DNA of 64,000 nucleotides from Erythrobacter sp. Lineage in GTDB: Bacteria; Pseudomonadota; Alphaproteobacteria; Sphingomonadales; Sphingomonadaceae. The stretch is from contig JAPYPR010000006.1 in the NCBI GenBank assembly GCA_029937545.1, forward strand, positions 82,184-146,183, in the 5' to 3' direction. Positions 30,653 to 39,550 of this stretch are shown here, in pieces. How positions within the stretch are numbered: position 1 is the first letter of the stretch; every line of letters begins with the position of its first letter. The notes under the pieces were generated by a model that worked only from the letters and a program-made list of their open reading frames with translations, had not been told where the DNA came from and searched no databases. A program made the translations under genes and the position numbers.

Positions 30653-32856
30653 ATGGCGACACGCGGGACGCCTTCGGTACCGATGGGGGAGACGGACGGG
30701 GGATCCGTGCAGGCTGTGCCGCGCCCTTGGCGCATGCGCGGCCTGATGTCCAGAATTGCGGATCGCTGCGAGACAGGTTTGGCGAGTGCCGGATTCGACC
30801 GCGGACCGTGGCTCGCTGTGGCGTTTGGCGGGGGCATCGGCCTGTGGTTCCTGCTCGACACGCCGTGGGAATGGTCTGCGGCAATCGGCGGGTTGGTGCT
30901 GGTCGCCCTCGCAGCACTCGCCGTGTGGCGCGATCGCGATGAACGCGCCTATCTCCTCGCTGCGACTGTCGCCACATCACTCGTCATCGCGGCAGGGATC
31001 GGGCTGGTGTGGGCGCGCTCCGAATTGATCGGTGCCCAGCCGATCGAGCGACCGACGTTCGAACGGCTCGATGCCCGCATTCTCGAGCGCGAGGACCAGC
31101 CCGCGCGAGACCGCATCCGGCTAGTGTTGGCCGCTCGCGATGCCGAGGACGGGATCGCGAGGGCTTATCGCGTAAACGTGCCGCTGGCTCAAGCCGATAG
31201 TGGGTTGCGAGAGGGCGTACGCGTCAGGCTGTCTACGCGCCTCATGCCGCCTTCGCCGCCAATCGTTCCAGGCGCCTACGACTTCGCGCGACGGGCCTGG
31301 TTCGATGGCTATGCAGCCACCGGCAGCCTGGTTGGCGAGATCGAGATCATCGAGGAGGTCGGCGGAGGCGACGAAGGCTGGATCGCGCAGGTCCAGCGGC
31401 GCCTCTCAGCCCACGTTCGCGAGCGTCTCGACGGTGCTCCCGGGCAATCGCGGCGACACTTGCCAGCGGCGACCGCGGGGCGATCTCCGAAGCGGACGAG
31501 GTGGCCATGCGCGATGCCGGTCTCACGCATTTGCTTTCGATCAGCGGCCTCCACGTCAGCGCGATTATCGCCGCGACCTATCTGACTGCGCTCAAGCTGC
31601 TGGCGCTTTGGCCGTGGCTTGCGCTGCGCGTGCGCCTGCCGATTGTCGCTGCGACAATCGCTGCACTTGCCGGGATCGGCTACACGCTTTTGACGGGGGC
31701 TCAGGTACCGACGGTGCGCAGCTGCATAGGCGCAATCCTCGTTCTGACAGCTCTCGCGCTAGGGCGCGAGCCACTCTCTTTGCGCCTTGTCGCGGTCGCA
31801 GCAATTGCGGTGCTGTTCCTGTGGCCGGAAGCGCTTGTCGGGCCGAGCTTCCAGATGAGCTTTGCCGCCGTGCTCGCCATCGTGGCGCTTCACAATGCGA
31901 AGCCGTTTCGTGAATTCCTCGCGCCGCGAGAGGAAAGCGGCTTACGCAGATTCGGTCGCCGGGCCCTGATGCTGTTCCTGACCGGATTTGTCATCGAGCT
32001 CGCACTCATGCCAATCGTCCTGTTCCACTTCCACCGTGCGGGAATTTATGGGGCGGTCGCAAACCTGTTCGCGATCCCGCTCGTGACCTTCGTTTCGATG
32101 CCGCTCGTTGCCCTGGCGCTGGCGATGGATGTGGTCGGGTTGGGTGCGCCGGCCTGGTGGCTGGTCGGCAAATCGCTTGATGTCTTGCTGTGGATCGCCC
32201 ACCTCGTTTCGTCTCAGCCGGGTGCCGTGAAGCTCGCCCCGAAGATGCCGATGGCGGCGATTGCGATCTTTGTCGTCGGCGCCCTCTGGCTGGCCTTGTG
32301 GCATGGCAGAACACGGCTTTGGAGCGCGCTTCCGATCGCCGTCGCTTCTGTATGGATGTGGGCGACACCGGCCCCGGACATCGTGATTACGCGTGATGGA
32401 CGCGACGTGGGTATAGCCAGCGCAGATGGCCGACTCCTGGTATTGCGAGACAGCGAGGGCAGCTACGCCCAGCAGAACCTGCGCGAAATTTCCGCGTTGG
32501 ACGGCGAGCCTGTACCGTTGGCCGAATGGCCGGCGGCTCGATGCAGCAGGGACTTTTGCAGCCTGAGGCTTGATAGAGGTGGACGGGGATGGACGCTCTT
32601 GATTGCACGAAGCCGCGAGCTGATCGAAGAGCGGGCGCTCGCGGCAGCTTGCGACAATTCCGACATCGTCATCGCGGACCGCTTTCTGCCGCGCTCGTGC
32701 AGTCCACGGTGGCTGAAGGCCGATCGCCGATTTCTCGAGCGGGAAGGGGGTACCGCCGTTTACCTTGCCGAAGAGCGCATTGAGACCGTGGCCGAGGGGC
32801 AGGGGGGACACGGTTGGTTTCGACCCTTCGTTCGGCGGAGCGCGGACTCCGAATAG
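30653..32856 (+). pseudogene. comEC: ComEC/Rec2 family DNA-uptake channel, frameshifted
   Basis: Two overlapping frames (30653-31585 and 31501-32856) together encode one ComEC-type protein of about 734 residues. The first supplies the N-terminal TM and OB-like part up to AHVRERLDGAPG. The second supplies the channel domain, with EADEVAMRDAGLTHLLSISGLHVSAI and repeated TM helices. Near 31442-31444 (CCCGGGCAATC) one base is missing; a fourth G would restore the frame as GAPGAIAATLASGD. The C-terminal domain is a degenerate metallo-beta-lactamase type with no HxHxDH. This is a true mutation or a sequencing error in a G run. Confidence 0.85.
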
Positions 32857-32888
32857 ACACCGCCAAATCATGGAAAAAACATGGAAAG

Positions 32889-32914
32889 AAGGGCGCAGCC
32901 TGCACCGCGCCCTT
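32889..32914 (-). terminator. Terminator of lexA
   Basis: An 8-bp perfect stem, AAGGGCGC and GCGCCCTT, with a 10-base loop lies 40 bases beyond the lexA stop. On the minus strand it is followed by TTCTTTCC, a reasonable pyrimidine tract. It also lies 33 bases after the comEC stop and may serve both. Confidence 0.75.
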
Positions 32915-32954
32915 CAGCATAGCTTAAGCATAGCTTAAATCGTGTAGCGAAGGA

Positions 32955-33653
32955 TCAGTGGTAACGCCGCAGCAGGCCTGCAAGCTTGCCCTGTACCTTC
33001 ACCCGGTGGGACTCATACACCTGCGGTTCGTACGACCCATTGGCAGGATCGAGCCGAATACGTCCGCCATCGCGGCGCAAATATTTCAGCGTCGCTTCCT
33101 CATCGTCGACAAGCGCCACGACGATCTCCCCGTCGCGGGCGGTATCGGACCGGCGCACCAGAGCGAAGTCGCCGTCGAAAATACCCGCCTCGACCATCGA
33201 GTCGCCCGAAACTTCGAGCGCGTAGTGCTCGCCCGGTCCGAGCAGGGCGGCCGGAACAGGCATGCTCGCCTGGCCCTCGATCGCCTCGATCGGTGCACCG
33301 GCCGCAATCCGGCCATGGAGCGGCACGTCGATGATGTCGTTCGCCGGCTCCGGCGCGACGGATTTCGCTGTGACCGTGGCCGCCATGGTCGCGCCGGTAT
33401 CATTGGCGGGCTTGGGCTGGTTGGCACCTGTCACCGCGTCTTCGGGCAGCTTGACGACCTCCAGTGCCCGAGCGCGATTTGGCAGGCGGCGGATGAAGCC
33501 CCGTTCCTCGAGGGCGGAAATCAGGCGGTGGACGCCGGACTTGCTCTTGAGGTCGAGCGCTTCCTTCATTTCCTCGAAACTGGGTGAAATGCCGGTTTCT
33601 TCCAGCCGTTGCTGGATAAAGCGGATCAATTCGTGCTGCTTGGCTGTCAGCAT
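32955..33653 (-). CDS. lexA: SOS repressor LexA
   Basis: This encodes the 232-residue repressor and self-cleaving serine protease. The winged-helix DNA-binding domain is at residues 1-65 ([17 protein letters not shown] onward). A 40-residue Ala/Pro-rich linker follows. Ala118-Gly119 in GRIAAGAP is the cleavage site, SGDSM carries Ser152, and the catalytic Lys is in EATLKYLRR (Lys190). The ATG at 33653 gives the normal N-terminus; the frame continues upstream without a sensible start. A GTTC-N7-GTTC operator lies 39 bases upstream, so it is autoregulated. Confidence 0.96.
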   Translation of the reverse strand: MLTAKQHELIRFIQQRLEETGISPSFEEMKEALDLKSKSGVHRLISALEERGFIRRLPNRARALEVVKLPEDAVTGANQPKPANDTGATMAATVTAKSVAPEPANDIIDVPLHGRIAAGAPIEAIEGQASMPVPAALLGPGEHYALEVSGDSMVEAGIFDGDFALVRRSDTARDGEIVVALVDDEEATLKYLRRDGGRIRLDPANGSYEPQVYESHRVKVQGKLAGLLRRYH

Positions 33654-33691
33654 ATCTGCGCAACTCCCGTGCCGCCTGTTCACAACCCTGT

Positions 33692-33706
33692 GAACGAATG
33701 TGGAAC
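33692..33706 (-). promoter_or_regulatory. LexA operator (SOS box)
   Basis: Read on the minus strand the site is GTTCCACATTCGTTC, an exact match to the alphaproteobacterial LexA consensus GTTC-N7-GTTC. It lies 39 bases before the lexA start codon, as expected for autoregulation. An adjoining inverted repeat, GTTCAC-N6-GTGAAC, shares one half-site. Confidence 0.88.
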
Positions 33707-33801
33707 AATTAGGCAACGGAAATTGGCAAGTCAAGCAATTCAGCCGTTTCGGACCTTTCTTGTGGAGAACAGGTGTTCGCGATACGTGCCGGACTACACG
33801 G

Positions 33802-34587
33802 TCAGCCCCGGAGCAAGGCACGCGTCGCAGCAGTGACATCGGCCTGTCGCATCAAGCTTTCACCGACGAGGAAGCTGCGAACACCGCTGCGCGCGAGGCG
33901 CTGACAATCGGCATTCGTCGCGATGCCGCTCTCACCGACTAGTAGGACGTCCTTAGGGGCTAGGCTTGCGAGCCGCTCGGTGGTCGCAAGATCGGTGGTA
34001 AAGGTCCGCAGATCGCGATTGTTCACGCCGACGAGCCTCGACCGAAGCGCCACAGCGCGTTCCAGCTCGTTTTCGTCATGGATCTCGACCAGCACGTCCA
34101 TCCCGCGCTCGACCGCGGCCGCCTCGATCTCGCGCATCACGCCGTCGTCCAGCGCGGCAACGATGATGAGTATCGCATCTGCGCCGAGCGCGCGGGCTTC
34201 GGCAACCTGCCAGGGGTCGACCATGAAGTCCTTGCGCAGGACCGGCAAATCGCAAGCCGCACGCGCCTCGACCATATAGTCTTCGTGGCCTTGGAAGTAA
34301 GGCGCATCGGTCAGGACCGAGAGACAGGCCGCACCGCCACTGGCGTAGTCGCGAGCGTGCTGTGCAGGACGAAAATCCTCACGGATCAGACCTTTGGATG
34401 GCGAAGCTTTCTTGATTTCAGCAATCAGGCCGAAGCCATCCTGCTGCGCCGCCTCGAGCACCGAGCGGAACCCTCTTGGCACGGTCTGCTCTTTCGCATG
34501 TCCATCGAGCGAGTCGAGCGAACGCTGCTTTTTGCGCGTGGCGACCTCGCGGCGCTTGGTGTCGCAAATCTCGACTAGCTTGTTCAT
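33802..34587 (-). CDS. trpC: Indole-3-glycerol-phosphate synthase
   Basis: This encodes a 261-residue monofunctional TIM-barrel enzyme of tryptophan synthesis. Motifs: [12 protein letters not shown] with the catalytic Lys, [36 protein letters not shown] and VGESGI. It is not fused to TrpF. Its start overlaps the trpD stop by 4 bases. The order is trpG-trpD-trpC, with lexA next. Confidence 0.97.
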   Translation of the reverse strand: MNKLVEICDTKRREVATRKKQRSLDSLDGHAKEQTVPRGFRSVLEAAQQDGFGLIAEIKKASPSKGLIREDFRPAQHARDYASGGAACLSVLTDAPYFQGHEDYMVEARAACDLPVLRKDFMVDPWQVAEARALGADAILIIVAALDDGVMREIEAAAVERGMDVLVEIHDENELERAVALRSRLVGVNNRDLRTFTTDLATTERLASLAPKDVLLVGESGIATNADCQRLARSGVRSFLVGESLMRQADVTAATRALLRG

Positions 34588-35576
34588 TGCGCAATCGAAA
34601 TCCAGTCGGCCAGCAGTTGCCTGGCAGCGCCGCTGTCGATCGCTTCGCCGGCCATTTCGGCACCCGCCGTCCAGCCCTCGGTCTTACCGGCGACAATCAG
34701 CGTGGCGGCAGCGTTGAACAGCACGGCGTCGCGATAGGGCCCACGCGCGCCGAGCAAGAGCGCTTCCAGCGCCTTGGCGTTATGCGACGGGTCGCCGCCG
34801 CGGATGGCCTCGACCGGTGCATGGGGCAGGTTCGCCTCTACCGGGTTCACACGCCGCATTTCGAATTCATTGCCGCTGACGTCGGCCAACTCGTTGCCAC
34901 CGGCGAGGCTGAGTTCGTCCAGCCCCTCGTCGCCCGATGCGATGAAGGTGCGCTCTGTGCCGAGCTTCGCCTTTGCTGCCGCGTAGATCGGCACATAGGC
35001 CGGGCGGGCGATCCCGATGAGCTGGCGTTTCACGCCTGCCGGATTGGAAAGCGGCCCCATCAGATTGAATATCGTGCGAACGCCGAGCTGCTGGCGGATA
35101 GGCTGTATCCGGCCCATCGCCGGATGGTGATTCGTGGCGAAGAGGAAGCAAATCCCCAGTTCGGCCAGTGACTTCTCGGCCGTTCTTCCCGCGGCTTCCA
35201 TATCGAGTCCGAGCGCTTCGAGCGTGTCTGCAGCACCCGACTTGCTGCTCGCCGCCCGATTGCCGTGCTTGGCTACAGGAACACCGCAAGCCGCGACCAG
35301 CAGACTGACTGCGGTGGAAACATTGAGCGTGTGGTGCCCATCGCCGCCCGTGCCGCAACAATCGACCGTTCCTTCCGGCGCATCGATCGGGATCAGCCGC
35401 GCCCGCAGGGCCCGCGCCGCGCCCGCGATCTCATCGGATGTTTCGCTGCGGGTGGACATCTCTCGGAGGAACCGCGCGATTTCCTCGTCGCTCGTCTCGC
35501 CATCGAGAATCCAGCCGAAGACCTCCTCGGCCTCCTGCTCGCCCAGATGCTGCTCTGCTGCGGGAAGCGTCTTCAT
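34584..35576 (-). CDS. trpD: Anthranilate phosphoribosyltransferase
   Basis: This encodes a 330-residue enzyme that joins anthranilate to phosphoribosyl pyrophosphate. Motifs: the PRPP loop [43 protein letters not shown] and [14 protein letters not shown]. The ATG at 35576 overlaps the trpG stop (ATGA); the longer open frame upstream is inside trpG. Length is normal. Confidence 0.97.
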   Translation of the reverse strand: MKTLPAAEQHLGEQEAEEVFGWILDGETSDEEIARFLREMSTRSETSDEIAGAARALRARLIPIDAPEGTVDCCGTGGDGHHTLNVSTAVSLLVAACGVPVAKHGNRAASSKSGAADTLEALGLDMEAAGRTAEKSLAELGICFLFATNHHPAMGRIQPIRQQLGVRTIFNLMGPLSNPAGVKRQLIGIARPAYVPIYAAAKAKLGTERTFIASGDEGLDELSLAGGNELADVSGNEFEMRRVNPVEANLPHAPVEAIRGGDPSHNAKALEALLLGARGPYRDAVLFNAAATLIVAGKTEGWTAGAEMAGEAIDSGAARQLLADWISIAQ

Positions 35577-36187
35577 GCCGGCACCTTTGCGTCGATCCCG
35601 CACAGCGAGAGGAAATTCGCGAGCAACGCATGGCCATGCTCGGTGGCGATGCTCTCGGGGTGAAATTGCACTCCGTGGATCGGCAAGTTGCAATGACGGA
35701 AACCCATGACGCTGCTGCCGTCGAGACCCGGTGTCGCGCTTGTGGCATTGACGGCGAGGCACTCGGGAATGTCCTCCACGATCAGGGAGTGATAGCGGGT
35801 GGCAGTGAAGGGTGACGGCAGTCCGGCAAAGACTCCGCTGGCGTCATGTTCCACTGGTGACGTCTTGCCATGCATCAACCCGCCGCGAACGACCTTACCG
35901 CCGAAATGCTGGCCGATCGCCTGATGGCCGAGGCACACGCCGAGTAGCGGCTTGCCCGCATCCGCGCACGCCGTCACGAGGTCGAGACTGACACCGGCCT
36001 CGTTCGGTGTGCAGGGGCCGGGCGAGATCAGGAAACCCGCCGCGCCGCTGCTCATCGCCTGGCCCGCCGAAATGGCGTCATTGCGCACCACCTCCACCTC
36101 GGCGCCCATTTCCATCAGGTAATGGACGAGGTTGAAGGTGAAGCTGTCGTAATTGTCGATGACAAGGATGGAGCGGCTGTCGGTCAT
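35573..36187 (-). CDS. trpG: Anthranilate synthase glutamine amidotransferase component
   Basis: This encodes a 204-residue class I amidotransferase that supplies ammonia to TrpE (or to PabB). The N-terminus is [18 protein letters not shown], the nucleophile is in [13 protein letters not shown], and the catalytic His is in [27 protein letters not shown] is also typical. The ATG at 36187 was chosen because the protein then begins directly before the conserved motif. It lies 61 bases downstream of the aminopeptidase gene stop. Confidence 0.96.
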   Translation of the reverse strand: MTDSRSILVIDNYDSFTFNLVHYLMEMGAEVEVVRNDAISAGQAMSSGAAGFLISPGPCTPNEAGVSLDLVTACADAGKPLLGVCLGHQAIGQHFGGKVVRGGLMHGKTSPVEHDASGVFAGLPSPFTATRYHSLIVEDIPECLAVNATSATPGLDGSSVMGFRHCNLPIHGVQFHPESIATEHGHALLANFLSLCGIDAKVPA

Positions 36188-36248
36188 TGCGGCTTGTCCA
36201 ATGGCGGCACGGCTGCGGGCTTTCAAGCAAGTTAAGCTGCCCGAGACG

Positions 36249-37211
36249 TCACGCCTGCTTGCCGGCCAACTTGTCGGTTGCCCGCACAAGGCCATCGATG
36301 ATGCCCGCTTCCGCTGCGGAGTGTCCGGCGTCATCGACGATCCACAAATCCGCTTCCGGCCAGGCTTTCTTGAGCGCCCAAGCGGATGTCGGAGGCGTGC
36401 AGATGTCATGGCGCCCTTGAACGATAATTCCGGGTATGCCCGCCAGTGCGCTGACATTGCTCAGCAATTGCGCTTCTTCCAGGAAGAAGTCCTCGAGGAA
36501 GAATTTCGCGCAAATCCGGGCGAAGGGGACCGCCTTGGCCGGATGGGCGAAGGTGTCCAGCAGGGCAGGGTCGGGCAGCAGCGTGGCGACATTGCCTTCC
36601 CACAGCGACCATTCGCGCGCGGCGGCGAGGCGTGTGTCCTCGTCATCGCTGGTAAGGCGCTTGTAATAAGCCTTTACCAGATCGCCGCGTTCGTCTTCCG
36701 GGATGAGGCCCGTAAACTGGTCCCATTGCTCGGCCATTATTTCGCTGGCGCCATAGGTGTAGAGCCAGTCCTTCTCGGTCTGGCGTGCGAGGAAGACGCC
36801 GCGCAGCACCAGTTCGCTCGTGCGGTCGGGATGGGTTTCGGCATAAGCGAGGGCGAGCGTCGCGCCCCAGCTCCCGCCAAAAACCTGCCACTTGTCGTGC
36901 CCGCACATTTCGCGCAGGCGCTCGACATCGGCGACGATACGCCAGGTATCGTTGTCCTCGATTTCGGCGAAAGGCAGCGACTTGCCGCACCCGCGCTGGT
37001 CGAACAGCAGGACATTGTAGAGCTCGGGGTCCCACTGGCGCCGGTGATCGGGCGACATGCCGCCGCCCGGGCCACCATGCAGGAAGACCGCCGGTTTAGC
37101 GCCGGGCGTGCCGACCCGTTCGTAATAGAGCGAATGACCTTCTCCGACGTCCAGCATCCCGGTTTCGTAGGGTTCGATCTCCGGATAGAGGCCCCGGCGC
37201 TGATCGGTCAT
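36249..37211 (-). CDS. pip: Prolyl aminopeptidase
   Basis: This encodes a 320-residue alpha/beta hydrolase of the S33 family, which removes N-terminal proline from peptides. Motifs: [23 protein letters not shown], the nucleophile elbow [22 protein letters not shown] with the catalytic Asp, and DDAGHSA with the catalytic His. The start at 37211 overlaps the end of the preceding gene by 4 bases. It has no metabolic link to tryptophan synthesis despite its place between trpE and trpG. Confidence 0.92.
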   Translation of the reverse strand: MTDQRRGLYPEIEPYETGMLDVGEGHSLYYERVGTPGAKPAVFLHGGPGGGMSPDHRRQWDPELYNVLLFDQRGCGKSLPFAEIEDNDTWRIVADVERLREMCGHDKWQVFGGSWGATLALAYAETHPDRTSELVLRGVFLARQTEKDWLYTYGASEIMAEQWDQFTGLIPEDERGDLVKAYYKRLTSDDEDTRLAAAREWSLWEGNVATLLPDPALLDTFAHPAKAVPFARICAKFFLEDFFLEEAQLLSNVSALAGIPGIIVQGRHDICTPPTSAWALKKAWPEADLWIVDDAGHSAAEAGIIDGLVRATDKLAGKQA

Positions 37212-38047
37212 TCGCTGTCCTTCCTTTCGACGACGACGATCGGGCCGATCGGCGCGCCGGTATCGAGCCGGTCGGTCGCCGGGTTCCACAATTGCGACAC
37301 GTTCCCGTCGAGGAACAGGGCGTTGGGCGTATTCAGCTCATCGCGATAGAAGCGCGCGAGCTTGCCGAAGGAAATCGGCGCGTTCGAAATCACGAAATGG
37401 GCCCGCCCCCGCGCATCCACGCCCACTGCATTGCGAACCAGGCGCGAGGGACCGTCCTGCGTTATCTCGGGATGGAGCTTGCCGTCGATCACCAGCATCG
37501 GCCCGGACTGCGTCCCGAACTCCGGCCGCTCCGTCACATTGGCGAGGAAATCCTCGGTCGTGCGGACGTGCCATTCGCCCGCCGTGCCGTAGAACACGCC
37601 ATTCGGCTTAAGGTGGAAATTGCCTTCGCCATCGGCGGTGTTGAGGGTCTTGAGCCGCTCCGAACCTTCCACGAAATAGCCAATCGGCTTGCCTTTGTCG
37701 TCATACATGCCGGCGTTCATCGCAAAGGCGACCCCGTTCTCGCCGCGCTGGCGGGAGAACGCTGTCAGACTGCGATAGGGCGCTTCGCCCGAAGGCCCGA
37801 GGTCCATGCTGATCCGATGGCGGGCCGGGTTGGCGAGGCAGTGGGTGAGCGGCGTGTCCTCGAAGATGATCGAGCGACAGGCACTTTCGACCGAACTTGC
37901 CACGGTTGCCGTTTCGCTGGGCTCTGGCGAAGGCGATGGCGATTGTGCTTGTCCGTCGATCCGAGCACGAGCGACTGGTTCGCCGACAGGTTGCTGTTCG
38001 CAGGCAATGAGGCTGCTGAGAGCGAGAAGGGCAATCCCTACTCTCAC
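37208..38047 (-). CDS. Phosphodiester glycosidase (DUF2233) family lipoprotein
   Basis: This encodes 279 residues. A GTG start at 38047 gives a signal peptide with lipobox (GIALLALSSLIAC) and overlaps the trpE stop as GTGA; the frame is open upstream, but only inside trpE. A Ser/Pro-rich linker leads to a domain with AFAMNAGMYDDKGKPIGYFVEG, FHLKPNGVFYG, SGPMLVIDGKLHPEI, VRNAVGVDARGRAHFVIS and NALFLDGNVSQLW, the pattern of the NAGPA-like phosphodiester glycosidase domain. It should be anchored in the envelope. Substrate unknown. Confidence 0.85.
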   Translation of the reverse strand: MRVGIALLALSSLIACEQQPVGEPVARARIDGQAQSPSPSPEPSETATVASSVESACRSIIFEDTPLTHCLANPARHRISMDLGPSGEAPYRSLTAFSRQRGENGVAFAMNAGMYDDKGKPIGYFVEGSERLKTLNTADGEGNFHLKPNGVFYGTAGEWHVRTTEDFLANVTERPEFGTQSGPMLVIDGKLHPEITQDGPSRLVRNAVGVDARGRAHFVISNAPISFGKLARFYRDELNTPNALFLDGNVSQLWNPATDRLDTGAPIGPIVVVERKDSE

Positions 38048-39543
38048 TGGCCGTATCCCGCTTCGTTTGCGAGCCGCACTGCGTCTTTCGCTGCTGCGAC
38101 CAGCGCGCCGGCCTTCGCTTCGCATTCGCGCTGTTCATAGACCGGGTCGCTATCTGCAACGATACCAGCCCCGGCCTGCACATGCATAATCCCATCCTTC
38201 ACCACGGCCGTCCGCAGGACAATGCAGCTGTCGACCGATCCGTCCGGCGCGAAATAGCCGACACCGCCCGCGTAAGGGCCGCGCGTCGCCGGTTCCAGTT
38301 CGGCGATAATCTCGCACGCGCGCACCTTGGGGGCACCGCTAACGGTGCCTGCCGGAAAACCGGCAAACAGCGCATCGAGCGCGTCCTTGTCGTCGGCGAG
38401 GCACCCGACGACGTTGCTGACGATATGCATGACGTGGCTGTACCGTTCGACCGTGAAACTCTCCGTGACCTCGACGCTGCCAGCGTCCGCCACGCGTCCT
38501 GCGTCGTTGCGCCCGAGATCGAGCAACATCAAGTGCTCTGCGCGCTCCTTCGGGTCGGCCAGAAGCGATCTCTCGGCGAGCCGATCCGCCTCCTGCGTCA
38601 CACCGCGCGGCCGAGTGCCGGCGATCGGGCGGATCGTCACTTCGCCTTCGCGCACCCGCACGAGGATTTCGGGGCTTGAGCCGACTACGGCGAAACCGGG
38701 TAGGTCGAGAAAATAGAGGAAGGGCGAGGGGTTGATGCGCCGGAGCGAACGATAGAGCGCCATCGGCGGCAATTCGAACGGCGACGTAAACCGCTGCGAG
38801 AGAACGACCTGAAAGATATCCCCGGCCGCGATGTAGTCTTTCGCGCGCAAGACCATTGCCTGGTAATCGTCTGCGTCGATAGTCGAAGTGAGCTGCGGGT
38901 CGACATGGTCGGGATACCGATCGGCAGACTGCGACAGCGGAAGGGACAGCTTGCGCAGAGTTTCGTCGATCTGGTCTTGCGCCAAATCGAGCGATTTGTC
39001 CGGCCATACCGGCGAAATACAGAACAGCGTATCGCTGAGCCGGTCGAAGACGAGGATTACTGTCGGGCGGACGAAGAGCATGTCCGGCAAATCTACTTCG
39101 CTCTCCGGCGCGCGCGGGAGCTTCTCGACAAGGCCGATAGTCTCATAGCCGAAATAGCCGACGAGGCAGGCGAGGGCGGGCGGGAGCGCGGCGGGCGTTG
39201 CGCACTGGCAGTCTTTTGCGAGCGTGCGCAGCGCATCCAGCGCGCCGCTCTCGCACGGGACAAAAGCGTCGCGGTCCCTTTGCCAGTCGCGATTGATCTC
39301 CGCCTTGTCGCCACGCGCGCGGAACACCAAGTCGGGCGCGACGCCGATCAGGCTATAGCGCCCGCGTGTTTCGCCACCCTCGACCGACTCGAGCACGAAA
39401 TCGCCGCGCCCTTCTTCGAACAGCTTGAGCGCCGCGCTGACCGGAGTTTCCGTGTCAGCCACGATGGTGCGCCAGACCAGCGCGGGGCGACCCTCGCTCA
39501 GATCGGCGCGCGCCTGGTCGAGGCCTTCGAGACGGGTGGACAA
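38044..39543 (-). CDS. trpE: Anthranilate synthase component I
   Basis: This encodes the chorismate-using subunit. The N-terminal domain contains FVLESVEGGETRGRYSLIG, the region that binds feedback tryptophan. The chorismate-binding domain has QVVLSQRF, SPSPFLYFLDL-like residues, RPIAGTRPRG, HLMLLDLGRND, FPAGTVSGAPKVRACEII and PYAGGVGYFAPDGS. I chose TTG at 39543 (499 residues): it has GAGG upstream and lies 8 bases after the ppiD stop. An ATG at 39594 would start inside ppiD. The initiation codon should be checked. Confidence 0.94.
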   Translation of the reverse strand: MSTRLEGLDQARADLSEGRPALVWRTIVADTETPVSAALKLFEEGRGDFVLESVEGGETRGRYSLIGVAPDLVFRARGDKAEINRDWQRDRDAFVPCESGALDALRTLAKDCQCATPAALPPALACLVGYFGYETIGLVEKLPRAPESEVDLPDMLFVRPTVILVFDRLSDTLFCISPVWPDKSLDLAQDQIDETLRKLSLPLSQSADRYPDHVDPQLTSTIDADDYQAMVLRAKDYIAAGDIFQVVLSQRFTSPFELPPMALYRSLRRINPSPFLYFLDLPGFAVVGSSPEILVRVREGEVTIRPIAGTRPRGVTQEADRLAERSLLADPKERAEHLMLLDLGRNDAGRVADAGSVEVTESFTVERYSHVMHIVSNVVGCLADDKDALDALFAGFPAGTVSGAPKVRACEIIAELEPATRGPYAGGVGYFAPDGSVDSCIVLRTAVVKDGIMHVQAGAGIVADSDPVYEQRECEAKAGALVAAAKDAVRLANEAGYGQ

Positions 39544-39550
39544 GGGCGCC

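Noticed and set aside
33676..33693. GTTCAC-N6-GTGAAC inverted repeat as a separate operator
   Set aside because: It partly overlaps the exact GTTC-N7-GTTC LexA box, which explains the region better.
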